Assembly (NCBI GenBank): GCA_003344405.1
Contig: NOWV01000006.1
Span: forward strand, 930,001-994,000
DNA from: Trichoplax sp. H2
Lineage: Eukaryota; Placozoa; Uniplacotomia; Trichoplacea
Direction of reading: 5' to 3'
DNA: 64,000 nt
Shown here: piece by piece, positions 12,068-24,900 of the stretch
Position numbering within the stretch: position 1 is the first letter of the stretch
Layout of the letters: every line of letters begins with the position of its first letter
Notes under the pieces: generated by a model
Seen by the model: only the letters and a program-made list of their open reading frames with translations
Databases searched by the model: none
What the model was told of the DNA's origin: nothing
Translations under genes and position numbers: made by a program

Positions 12068-14173
12068 ATGGGTGGTAAGTGAGCAATAATTGTAAGAAAA
12101 AATGCTTAAAAATTTTTGTTAATGGACTGGTACTACAGTATACTGCATTTCGTTAAGCTGACTTGGTATGAAAACCATATACGGTATTGGATACTGACTT
12201 CCGTACTTCATAAAGTTCTCAGTATTCGTTGTACCGTAATAGGCTCCACTATAAAAATTAGTTAAGTAGTTCTTGGTTTGCAAAAAATTTGTAAATTGTT
12301 AGCTGGATGATTATGATAGGTTCGCATGCATAATTTTTTTTTTATCATGCAATGGGTAGTTTAAGGCATTTTTTCAGCAGACTGCCCGTCACCGCTGTAA
12401 AGTACGGCTTCTGCCGCGGTAAAATTCCCGCCGTTCACTTCTACTAGCAGTTCACTAAATGTAGAAATTCATAATATAACAACAGTTCATAGTTTTTATA
12501 TTAATTTTACCCGTAAAGAAGTTGTATAGTATACTGTACTGTCACACAGTAACACCGTTGTAAAGAGTTTTGTATAAATTTTGAGTTTTTCAATATTTTC
12601 TATTTGGCGGGCTTGCTAATTCTTTGTCTAGTGCAGACGTTTACTCGAGAATTTTATGATAGATAATACATACTAGTACATTGTAGTTCGAGGTTTTTAA
12701 GTTAATAAAACCGTTGCTAGCTATATTTTTCTAGCACTTGATTTGATAAGTAGCTATGTAGGAGTTGGAGCTCTTTAGTTAAATTTAGTGTAATGGTTAT
12801 TCGAATCTCGCCATTAGGTTTTTCAATTAAATTTATTTATTGTACGTGTATTTGCGTTGAGACAAGATGAAGGCTCTAATGTAAAATGTTTCTTTTATTA
12901 CATTGTCGTGATCGTTTAAAATTAGCATCAAAAGTATTTATTCTGATCCTAGTTGAGATAGCTGGTTTAAATGAAACTAGACAGAATTATATTCTCGTGT
13001 CTACATTCTCCGCAGATTCACTAGCTGTTGGATTTGTGTCAACATAAATTAACTGAAAATACAATTGAATGATTTTAAAATGTCAAAATTAGCGGTTTTA
13101 CTGCTGTAGAGATCTGTAATGCGACAAAAAGCATGAGCTACGAAAGTTAATTTGCGCACCTGCGATCTTAAGTCAAGATCCCGGATCAATTTTTGTTTGA
13201 CTATAATTCACAATTCGTACTACTGCATTAATGAAATCTGTTATTACCTTCCTTACGAATTGTGCGAAAGCTTTCACTAAATGACTATTAACAATAGTTT
13301 TATTTGGACAAAACTCTTAAATTGATTATATTTCCAAATTTTAGATGCCAGAGGTAGAAAACGTGCAGCTGAAGCACCTTCGAAATCTTCTAAGAAAGCC
13401 AAAGATGCTGGCGCCAAAGGAAAGCGCGGCAAGAAGCGTAAGCAGATGAAAACATTTGGCGTAAAGAAACCTAAATCTGCGTACATCTTTTTCACGACTT
13501 CGTTGAGACAACGTTTGAAGAAAAGTGGTCGTGAAATGCCTAAGGTAATTTATACAAGAATAGTAAGTTAACTGGATTGGATTTTAAAGAAAAATTTTAT
13601 TATAGGCTCATGAAATCGCAAAGATGTGTGGAAGTGAATGGAGGGCTATGACGGCTTCTCAAAAAAAGCCTTACGACGAATTAGCTGCGAGAGACAAACA
13701 AAGATATATGGAGGAGGTATTGCAACGTTCTCGTTTTTTGGGACTGTCTAGCTGTTCCAGGATGAGTAGATATAATACCCTTATATTCTTTCTCATCAAA
13801 TAGATTAGTAAATTCAGAAAGAAGGCTGATCCGGATAAGCCAAAAAGGCCTCAAACTGCTTATTTTTATTTCTTGGCTGAATTTCGTAAAGCTATGAAAG
13901 CTAAAGGTGTAATTGAGGGTAAGAAATTAACCTCGCTTTCTGGAGAAAAATGGAGGGCTATGACTCCTGCCGAGAAAGCTAAATATGAAGCTATGGTAAC
14001 GAAAGACAAAGAGCGCTATCAACGAGAAATGGATGCTTATCGTAAAAAAAAGGTGCTCAGCGACTAAATACAAATTTAATATTTTTATAAAGTTCAGTCT
14101 GATCAGTATGTGATTCAATTTGAAGGGAATTAAAGATGGGGAAGCAAGTAAACCAGTAAAAGTAAAACAAGTA

Positions 14174-14220
<47 letters not shown>

Positions 14221-14260
14221 AGACGAAGAAGAGGATGATGATGAAGATGACGACGAATAA
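12068..14260 (+). CDS. HMGB: HMGB-type high mobility group protein (two HMG boxes, acidic tail)
   Basis: Chromatin architectural protein that bends DNA. Five exons join in phase: 12068-12074, 13345-13544, 13606-13716, 13804-14052, 14126-14260, totalling 702 nt and 233 residues. A basic lead (GRKRAAEAPSKSSKKAK) precedes box A (KKPKSAYIFF ... EWRAMTASQKKPYDELA) and box B (DKPKRPQTAYFYFLAEFRK ... EKWRAMTPAEKAKYE). The protein ends in a run of Glu then Asp, encoded by GAA/GAG/GAT repeats. This order is the signature of animal HMGB1/2/3. The first coding exon is only 7 nt (ATGGGTG), completed by AT to give Asp, and intron 1 is 1.27 kb. The acidic-tail exon is reached by splicing AAG|GTGCTC to GAAG|GGAATT; reading through gives a short form ending VLSD. 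An AATAAA overlaps the stop codon. Confidence 0.95.
12075..13344 (+). other. First intron of HMGB
   Basis: A 1.27-kb intron directly after seven coding bases, so most of the transcript leader region is intronic. AT-rich, no coding block seen. A short GC-richer patch lies near 12380-12430. It may carry regulatory sequence, but I see no recognisable site. Confidence 0.6.
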
Positions 14261-16508
14261 ATAGAAATTCTAGTTGTACTGTAGTTGCTATTTGTAGTAG
14301 GTAACATCTCAATCATAATTATATCCTGCAGCCGAAACATTCCACTTTGGTCTAAACCTTGTAATTACGTAATTATACAGTATTGCACCTTTATATGTAG
14401 GTAATAGTTGGCTGCTAAAAGGCATATTACCGAAATTTCTTTTAGTACGATATTAACAACTGGCACTACCGTATACTGTGTCAGCTTTATAGTAATTTTG
14501 TAGCGTTTTTACCTTCTTGGCCTGCTAATTGTTCCTTGTAATTGTTGCTTAAAAACAATGATGCCATTATTGTGCCCATAACGTAGCACTTAAATAAGCT
14601 TCTTAAGAACATCGCTCTTGTTAGTAATCCAAGTAAATTTACAAAATTTATGTTTATGTTTCGTTGTTAAAAGAGATGTCGCTCCTAATGTTGTAGCATT
14701 CCCATTCCTATTTACTACATAATTATCAATAAGATTACATTATTATGTCAATGAATTCACGATTGGCTATATAATCATCTTTAGTTAACACTGTCGAAGC
14801 TTTCAGATATTATCATGTATTAGCGTGCTTCGCTTTTGTACCGAATTTAATCTTTAAACTTTAATGATATTTTACTGTTTAACTCTTCCCTGCTGACATT
14901 ACATTATTGTATCGAAACGTATAGCATGTAGTAATTGTAGTGCCATAATGATTCAGTAATAAATCCAGCTACATCGACCAAACGTGAAACACTTGTTAAA
15001 TACGATTTGATTTGTGTGGTGCAAATTTTAGAACCGCGTGGCCTAAATGGATTAACGCTGTACGATCATTATTCATTTATTTAGTGTAGTATGCAAGGTT
15101 CTTACTATTACCAATTCATACTAGTCGCTCCAGTAATAAGCACAATAAAATTGCAGTTTAATTTGCAGTAGAGGATTTCAAATTATCGATAAGTAAAGGC
15201 TACTGGGGATGCCGCATAAATTATGTATGGATATACGAGGGATTCGTACTAAACGTGCACGTATTTATATAAAAGTAGAAATTACCTGGTTTGATATGAC
15301 AAATACACGGAATCGAAGACTTTAAAACCTATCTAATAAGGGATACACGATAGTTAATTTTACCGCAGACAAGAGTTGTGAAGTAAGCTCATGAGTTACA
15401 CAGATTCGAATGAGTTTCTGGTAAACTTGTGCAATTATACGTACGTGTTTGTCAGTAATGCCGTGTTTTGAACTAGAGTACTTTGGGATAAACAGGAATG
15501 ATTTTAAAGGAGTTTATGGAAGTTTATTTCGCGCACCAGCGTGTCATCCGATAATTTTGCTTAGGTTTACCCTTCAACTAGATGCTATAATACTGAAGTT
15601 CAGTCAACATCAACTGTAAATCCTGAGGAACTGTACTGTATATTCCTGCATTATTGCATTTAAGTAGTTTAATCGCTCTAATACTCCTATATAGCCTGGG
15701 ACTATTTGGATTATATTTTAAATTACGTATATAACTTATATCATGATTATAACTATTGTATATTTAAAATTAAAAGGCAAAATCTCATATGCTTGCATTT
15801 TAAACTGCCTCGTTAGGTAGTATAATTGTGAAAATCCTAGTTATTCAAAATTTGCCTTTCTATGTATAATATGCGTGATAAACAATCAATTTTCCGTGAA
15901 GGCAAATACGTTTACCTTTGCCTTCAATACTATTTATGGCTGTTAAGGAACGCAAATTTCTGTATAAAGTAGAATGGATACCAATATTAGATAAGGCTAT
16001 AGGAATACGCATACTGTATAGTAAAATATAAAACACATTCAGTTTGAATTTCTCAACTTACAATCGAGAATTTTCCAGCGTTTGTTTAATCGTTTGACCC
16101 TATTGGTAAGAGTACGCCTTATAATTATAATAGGTGGGTTATCATACAGCTGTTTTATAATCCAAATGTGAGGGTTGGTACTGTACTATAAGTTACTAGT
16201 CTCCATCAGTACTCAAGATATGTTGTTTAAAGTTGTACAGATTCACTCACACAGTAAGTAAACTCAATGATCTAGTAACTTCTTTTAAGATTCGCTAATA
16301 ATAGTGGGAAAGCTTCTTCTAAGATTTAAATTTTTAATTGGTTTAAGTGTATCCATTTTGAAATATACAATTAAATGGTAACTATGTACGACACGGTAAC
16401 AGTGTGTTACTAAATGTAATAATAAAAAACTAATACTGTTTCATGATTTATTAGTTGGCTTAAAAATGATATTTTTTGCGTATTAGAGTCCTGATTGCAT
16501 GTAATTAG
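14261..16508. other. Tail-to-tail gap HMGB / ZMYND10, no gene seen
   Basis: 2.25 kb between convergent stops. No exon-like block on either strand. Only isolated GTACW units occur (near 15630 and 16180, two units each), in contrast to the arrays in head-to-head gaps. Confidence 0.6.
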
Positions 16509-19500
16509 TTAAGACATTTTCGAAGCTTCAACCATCAAACCACACGCCGTCTTGTGCTTCTGCCAATGCTTTACTTGGCATTTCCTACGAAAAGAGTAAA
16601 TTTATCACAATAGCGTAGAAGATATCTCACAAATCTAGGGTGTAACGCATATAAAGTACTTAACAAATACCATTTAATTAACGTTGACGTAATTATTAAG
16701 CAGATTGTACTGTAAGTTTTAAAATTTATATCTGTCGGTGCTGCATTTCGCAGATTAAAGCTTTACTGTAAGATACCTGCTGCAATACCATTCACAGTGA
16801 CACCTGGAGCAACGTTTCGTCGCAAGATTCAGACACAAAGCACATTTTGGAGGGGCTGTTGTTAAAGATTCCAAAATATCTAAGTTATAGTTGTTTAACC
16901 ACCTAAGTACAATAGTAAATACTTTATTCGCATCATATTACCCCATGTTATAATGATTAGTACAAATTATGAGTTATTCACTAAGTTTGAAATACGTGTG
17001 TACACTGTACAGTAGTTATTATTTACTGAGTTGCTACGGCTTTTAATTCATCGTTCGACGGCGAGAAAGTTGCTTGGTGCTTCTTGATAATATATTCCCA
17101 TTTTCCGTCGTATTTTAATAGCAGTTTGTGGCGAATTTCCGGAATCTAAATGAATTAAATTGATAAACATATTTTTAGCCTTCATTTTCTGAAGTTTCTA
17201 TAATGGGTGTTTAAGTTGATCACATTATACTCCTGCCAACCCTTCTCAGTCCTTCAATTACCTGCTCTAAAATGAGGTCTGCTTTTACATCTGGTGGGTC
17301 AACAAGAGCTAGTTGCTCGAGATATTGCCGTAGATCGATCAAATTAGGTATCTGGTCTATGATAACTTCTGATAAATGACTTCTCAGCTGATGTTAAGGA
17401 AAAGATATAATTCCTCATCACGTAAGCTGGCATGCTCATGAAAGTCCAGCAAAAGTTATTAATACCACTGTATGTTTAGATATAAAATTGATATGGAATG
17501 GCCTCATGCTACCTTTAAAATTTGATTCTTATTGAACGAATTCATCTTGTACATTACTCGAAAGTCATCATTCATTAATAATTGATAAATTGCTATCCAT
17601 ATCTATAAATATACAATAGAGTGTTAACAATTTTCTCTATATTTGCATTTTGACTCTAATTATTTCAAAGTAAGGTACGGATACTCTTCAGCTATTCTAG
17701 AAAGTAGCGATGGGACATGGCCAGCTACTAAACTTACTTGACCCTCGATTTTAGATAACTTCAAATGTTCATCTGGAGCAACTTTCTGCCACTTCGAATC
17801 AATATATTTTTCCATATCACCTTGAATAGTATTAAATTTTTACATTATTTTCAACATTATTTGATAGATTACGTATTTTACAGTATTAAAATGTACAACT
17901 AGAAGAAAAAAGTGTAGATTATTTGATACCATTCTTTGTAGTCCTAATCCACGGAGAGTTATCTATAAGTCTAGCCATAACGCATACCATATCTGATAGA
18001 TTGTACTTTACAATTAGTAGGAAGAACATATCTTATCAAAACTATACTGCAATATTTTAGTATCAAAATAAATTTTAAATAATGACGTCGCTATGTTACG
18101 CTTTACCATGGGTGTTGATGATCCTTGTTATAATACTTAATGATAAGCTAAACATTTAAAGCAGAAGATTTGTCTGTCTTGAATATTTGGTAGTCAAATA
18201 TACGTGAAAACTTAATTAAAATATCTTATAGCAGTATACCCCTTCATATGGTCTATGGCATAACGTACTATTGATACCGTCCTGGCAGCGATGTCAAATT
18301 CTATTTGAAGGCTTTGGTATTTCAGATTCTAAAGTAATATTTTTAGAATTATGAATTTGCTTAATTAATTTTCTAAGTGATGGCTATTATAAAATATCCG
18401 CTGCGATATGAGTATATTCTCATCATGATTTCCGCAGTAAATATTAGTTCGTAAATTGTTCGTCATTATCTATCTGAAGATTGTTCATACCTGCTCTTCA
18501 GGTACTATACCAGGATACCAATCCGTTTTAGATTCTTGCCTAATGAATTAAACTTAAGCTAAATTAATGGAACAATAAACCGAGTATCAAATTGACGTGC
18601 GAAATTTTTTCGTTGAGGGGAAACAAACCTTGCTATTAATTGTGTTAATTTCCGATGACAGTAATCAACTATGTCTAGACAAACATCACCTACAGCTTCC
18701 CAGGATTCCTTGTGATACATCAGAGTTTCTAATAAGTTTACCACTGCTGCTTCGTGATATAACTATTTTGTGTTATATATAGATAAAAGTATACCGATGA
18801 ACAGTTCCGTGAGGATTGAAAATTGTCATCGCTATTCAAATATGCTCTTAATAATATCTAACTCACAGTAATATAGCATGGAAACTCAGATTGTGGCTTA
18901 AAGCCTTCTTTCAGCAATTCTTCAAAAATTTTTTCTTTCCAAACTTCGGTCAGCAGTAGATCATAGACCAATAGCGATATCTATATGCACATAATTGCAA
19001 GAATTCAATGGATAAGGGTGTATATTTTTTTATATAGTAATCTTAGTATCGTGATTTATAATTAGGTGATAGTCATTGGTCATATGATGGGATGCTGATT
19101 CATCATAGAATCAACTTGAGGATTATTGTACACATGCATATTGACTCCTTTAAGAGCGCTATGCTGCTAATGATATTTGTGCATTAAGGTATCAATAATC
19201 ATTATAATTAACGAGAGATATGTTAAAACAATTAATCCGTCAGGCTTAAATATTTAGTAGCGTGTATACAATATATAACAATTTTGAGTATAAACTAGGA
19301 TGTGACTCTAACTACCGTATGATATCCAAAGCTAGCGGATATGATAAGATAAATTACTGGATTATTTAGATGTTTAGATTAAACAGCGGTTTATTTAGTA
19401 ACCTACTGCATCTGTATACACTTTGTTAGATTCCGGTACAATACAGTAAATCATTATATTCACTGCATAAGGGTGCTTGCATTGATTGCCAAAGTATTCG

Positions 19501-21304
19501 TATCATGGATAACGTACGAAATCAAGCCATAAGCAATGTAACAAATGATTTGTCAGCGATAGGAAAAGTCGCCTGAATGGAGGCTACAAAAAGTAAATTT
19601 TTTCTTATCTTCGATGGTTCGTGTATCCATCAAATGATAAATATTTGATAACTATTTACTTTCAATTTAATTTAGATTATTGTATTTAAGGCTTCGATAA
19701 TAATTATCTAATACAATTGCTGACTATGGAAGAGAGAAGAATAGTCATTATGTGTAGAAATTATGGTAAATACAGTACTAAACTTGGGCAATATAATACA
19801 TGCACGCTCTATTTCAATAGATGTAGTTGTGTATAGTAGTACATACAATGGATGCTGCAGCTTAGAAACAAATCATTTATTACAGTACTAATACGGCACC
19901 CGGCAGGGATGTAGTTAATCTTTATATGGTAGGTATATAAAAATGATTACCAGCAAAATATACCTTATCCTGGCTGATGAATGCTTCTTTAACATACTCA
20001 TCCTTGCCTTGTTTCACGTTTAATATCGCCTGAAACACGAGTACAGCACAGTAAGCAAAGATTTTAATAACAGCGTCAAGCAATATTCTAGTGTCAATTA
20101 GGGTGTCTTTAAATCTTATCTAGCGACTCAATAATTCTTGCTATCACAAGACTGCTGTATCATCGTAATCTGTGCTGTATTTATAGCTAGCACAGTTCTA
20201 AAAACCCAATATTTCTCACATTTTATTTTTCTAACCTGCATGTTTAGTTTGTCAATATATTCATGTTGTTTCATCCATCTAGCAAGACACAAATACCAGA
20301 TATTTTAAAAGTACTAAGTGATGGGTAATTTATTATACTTGCAGTCATAAACTACCGTGTGATATCATATCATTGTACATCAGTAAAGAAGTAGAGTAAG
20401 TAATTTGTCGAACATCGTTTAACGAAGTTACGAAAAGGTTTTCTAATACCAGATTACTGTCACATTATCATCATGACTAGCTCTATATCAAACCAGCAAC
20501 TAGTTAAGCCCATAGTTTCAAATTTCTTTCATCTTCACTATACGTATAGTATATTTCATTAGGTATATCCTGTAGACTGGATAGACATTATGAAAGTGAC
20601 AGAGACTTTTGATAATTACAATAAGATTTTGAGCAGTCCCTACAACATCGAGTTCTATAGAATGACATTTAATACACTGTCTGCAGTAGGTAAGATATTA
20701 CAGTATACACGACATATAGAGTTTAGCTACATCTGTATAACTGCTTTATTATGCCGTCTACGATATCACGCTTACTAAGAGCTTATAGCAAGTTACAGGC
20801 CTCGGACCTGACTATGTAATGTTTGCAAATTATATATTTAATGCACAATTAGGTGTGCGGATTCGGCCAGTAATAGTATAATACGATACTGTATCGACTA
20901 CATCGACTACTATACTGTAATTTACAGCTACGGGAGTACGCAATAGATTGTAAGTACTTATTACAGTTAACAATTAATAGATTATTCTGCATTTTAAGTA
21001 TAGAAAGGCAGTTTGTTGACCTACTACTGTAGTAACATGAAAATACATGGACTATTAAAAGAAGACCAGGTCCTCTTTTAGTAGTCTATGGAAATGTAAT
21101 ATAAATAAATATAAAGAGTATGCGATAATATATATATAATATAATTAATTAATCATTCTTTGCTATACTGTACATCACTTATGCATGTTCTTTTAGTAAA
21201 ACAACTTACTTGCGATCTCCTATATCTTCCAACTCAAAGTCGGATATCGCCTGTACATAACCTTCTACCTCTACCGGAAAAAGGACCGTAGAGCTATCTT
21301 CCAT
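16509..21304 (-). CDS. ZMYND10: Zinc finger MYND domain protein 10, dynein-arm assembly factor
   Basis: Cytoplasmic factor needed to preassemble axonemal dynein arms in ciliated animals. About 14 exons are recognised: 21304-21210, 20278-20236, 20029-19964, 18980-18867, 18762-18629, 18539-18491, 18328-18240, then blocks near 18030-17935, 17815-17690, 17603-17518, 17393-17263, 17145-17030, 16890-16780 and 16587-16509. Matches to the family include [88 protein letters not shown] and [10 protein letters not shown]. The C-terminal MYND finger is complete: [21 protein letters not shown] joins across an intron to [14 protein letters not shown]. The junction near 18000-18240 is not phase-resolved. 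It is divergent to the ankyrin gene, with a GTACW array between. Confidence 0.93.
21050..21086. repeat. Near-perfect 37-bp palindrome in ZMYND10 intron 1
   Basis: The left arm 21050-21067 (GACTATTAAAAGAAGACC) pairs with the right arm 21069-21086 (GGTCCTCTTTTAGTAGTC) with two mismatches and a single-base centre. The GACTAYTAAA terminus recurs at 10330. Confidence 0.7.
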
Positions 21305-21432
21305 TTTTTTCTAGCTTTATGATGCCGTTACTTAGCGATATTCAATAACTATAATAATAATAAGGGAATAATAATAATAATCACAATAATTGACTAGTTT
21401 CTGCGCATGTCCTCATGCGCTAATCTTACTAA

Positions 21433-21845
21433 TACAGTACAAGTACTCTGTCAGGAAAATTGTACAATGTACATACTGTACACTGTACTGTATATTCAAT
21501 ATCGTACTGTACTGTACAGTACAGTACTGCATAGTACGCGAAGTACAGTACAGTACAGTACTGTACAGTATAACAATATCGAGCGAGGGGTCTACTAGTT
21601 ATAAACAAATAAATGGAAAGCAGAATCAAGCGCATTGAATGAATAGTTAAAGCTATTCAATGTACAGTATCTTAAACTCTATCATTTTGGTAAAGGCACA
21701 TACTGTACTGTACAGTACTGTAGCCTGTTAGCCACTAACCAACTAAAAATAGAGTGTACAGTACTGTAGCAGTGTTATGACATGGTATCGTTGCAGTACT
21801 GTAGCAGGTACGGCTACAACACTATACTGTACTGTACTGCACAAG
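21433..21845. repeat. GTACW array, ZMYND10/ankyrin divergent gap
   Basis: Runs of GTACW units lie at about 21433-21570, 21663-21722, 21757-21770 and 21822-21842. They sit inside the 667-bp gap between the ZMYND10 ATG (21304) and the ankyrin gene ATG (21972). Apparent frames over it (21390-21638, 21407-21598 and the antisense one) are repeat translations. Confidence 0.88.
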
Positions 21846-21971
21846 TGCACAGTGCTCTTCTAATATTCGTAGTCTCAATAACTTAAAGGCATCAACGATT
21901 TAATTTATTTATTATTGGGGAAATTGAGTAAAATTACATTATTACTGTACTGTATTTATTAACACTAGATC

Positions 21972-24900
21972 ATGACGATTAGAAAAAAAGGTAAGGTGTT
22001 GTGTAGCATTTAAACGATATAAAATTAACGATTGCAAAAAACAGCACATCTGCATATGCACTCGAAGTATATACTGAATGTACGCATATACATACCGTAC
22101 AGTATAGTACGTACATTGTAAATGTTGTTGTGCTCTTTAATTAAGCTATTTCTTAGTTTTTGACGATGAATACGCGTAGCTAAGTCAAAGATTTGATCTA
22201 CCGACATTATAGATTTTCAACGCATTGTGTCATACATTGAAGATTTCCTAGATAGATTATCCCAAGACGATTTAGAGGCTGCTGAACTACGGGATTCATT
22301 TAGTTATGCCCTATGGCAGATGCGAAATTATTATAAAACATTGCGAAGTAGATCGGCAAATAGTGCGTCTAGTTTCAGTCCAAAATCATCGATGCTAGGG
22401 TTGCTTAATCCATTAACATGGAAGTGGCTAGATTTAGGAAGTGCAGTCCCTAGTCTTGGAGAAAGTTACGGTTTCCGAAAGATTCATCAAGCTGCTAAAG
22501 AGGGAGATGTAGAAACCATCAAGCAACTCCTACTAGAAGGTAAGAACACCTAGGGTAAGCTAAGAGATTTTATTCTATTCTATCTAACCCTAACAACAGC
22601 TTACGCTTAGTCTTTCTGCACTTCATATTCTTATGCGCTATTGTAGCCACACAATTTTAAAGTCGTAAATAAGGAACGCGTATATGAATTTACTGTAGCT
22701 CCTACACGAATAAAATAATAGAGTCTGCATTTAGAATTTATTATTCGAATATTATATTATTACTACTCATTCATTGTTTTCTTCAGTAATAAAAATAAGA
22801 TTATAGAATAGGACGATTTCACCGATATTCGCATTTGTTAACTGTGACAGATCCACTATTAGTGAATAGTCAAGACTGTATGGGTCGAACTCCGATAATG
22901 TACTGTGCTCATTATGCTAAAGATGAACATTTGGAATGCATAAAGTTACTTTTATCATTTGAAGCGAATACTTCAATCAAAACGAAAGGTTTCGTATTGT
23001 CAGCGTATACAACTGTTACATGTCATCGACAATTAAATTAATTTAATTTTTACTTTAATACGCTTGTGCACTATTTTAATTTGTTACTATACAGCACTAG
23101 TATTTATTTTATCAGTAGCGATATCGTTTACTAAGTTGTATTCATGCTATCCAATTCTTAGATTCTGCCACGGTTGTGCATCATGCAGTCTATGGCGGTA
23201 ACCATGAAATACTAGAATTAATTCTCCAAAAAGAAGTACGTAAGCTTTTGTTTAGTATACCAAACATGAGTGCCATCGAATGAATAGATTATAATCAAGT
23301 CTATATCTACTTTGGAATCCTCAAATATGAACCATTTAAAATTTTTTATATTTCGGACGGCCTAAAAATAAATTCAGTTACAAAGCATAAACAGTCAAGA
23401 TAACATGGGACGGTCACCTGTTCATTTAGCCGTTATGAGAGAAGAAACCGATTGCTTAAAGGTCGATAGAGAATAGTAGAATTAAAGTTAATAGGACAGT
23501 AAGCAATTTTTGTTTTGAGATACATGTACCGAAGTATAGTTGGCATGCCGTAAAAGGCATTATACGTATATATATATACATATATAATTATTTTCCGTGT
23601 CAGTTTTGTAAACAATGAAATTCCACGAAGGTGAAACTATACTGTACAGAAGTACAAGCGTGAAATTTTTGACAAACAATAAATTAATATTATTACCATG
23701 AAATACTATACTCTGAAACTTAATTTTTACTTGGGTTTTTCACGCTCGAAAAATGTGACTTTATGAAGTATTCTGTTTGCAATTCTGATATTTGTCGCAT
23801 ATTTTTATTAGTTATTATTGGATAATAATGCCCTATATTCCATGAGAGACATTGGAGGTCTTACACCTATAATGTGGGCGTGTAATTTTGATCGCCAGTA
23901 TCACCTATGCATTCTTCAATCCCGTTACGAACAAGAATATAATAATTCTAATTACTTACTTGAAGAAAGAGATCACCAAGGAAGAACTGCAATTCACTGG
24001 GCGGTTATGCAAAGGAAAAGTATCTACTGTTTACAGGTAAAATATAGACGTGAACGCAATGTAATCAACCATCATTTATTAAAACCAGTATTCACTCTTA
24101 AATATTTGGATATTATAGAAATAGATCAGGAATACAATTGTTTGGCATGATCAAATTATTCGAAATATTTATTTCATTTTGGAATAACATCCGTATTTTC
24201 CTTTGCAAAAATAGAGCAATCCATAGCATAAATACTGTACATACTGTAATAGCTGATGCTAGATATCATAGTGCAATATTCCTATTTTTGTTAATATATG
24301 ACCGGCTTTGATAATTTTATTTCCATGTCATTTTAATGACTTGTTATTTATACATTTCTCTCGGAAATTTCTGCCCATTTAGTCGCTCCTGACTTCTAGT
24401 GCAATTTCGTTAACTGATCAGAATGGCCGCACTGTTTTACACACTGCCTCACTACAGGGTATGTTAAGATGTATAAATACATCTTTTGGACGTTTTGTGT
24501 ATCGGTTATATATTAGTCGATTATACGATATATTAATTGTAAAAGATTCTTTAGTCGGAATTAATAATTGATAGTTATTAAAAACAATTATCTAGCGTGT
24601 AGGTAATCGTTATAACAACTTGATTGTTAGGTTCCGTTAACGCTTGTAAATATGTCTTGAATCATCACCCTGAAGTCATTAATAATGTAGATAAACAGAT
24701 GAGAACTGCTCTTCACTTAGCAACATTAGCTGGCCACGGAGATGTAATCAATCTTCTTTTGGATCATAAGGGTATTGTAGCTTGATTTAGTGAATAAAAT
24801 GTATTTCTCAGTAGGTTTAATGTTACTAAATTTTTAATGATATCAGTTTCCTAAGCCATGAATCTATCTTTCCTGATCTTATAGCAATAAGCAATATTGT

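Noticed and set aside
13927-14340. Minus-strand frame rich in serine opposite the HMGB gene
   Set aside because: It is the antisense of the GAA/GAT-coded acidic tail of HMGB; low complexity with no independent support.
22115-22207. Minus-strand frame MSVDQIFDLATRIHRQ... ending at a GTACGT donor-like site
   Set aside because: It lies antisense within intron 1 of the ankyrin gene and no continuing exon was found toward ZMYND10; single short exon, so not called.
22580-22600. CTAACCCTAAC in ankyrin intron 2 as an interstitial telomere
   Set aside because: Less than two hexamer units; too short to distinguish from chance.
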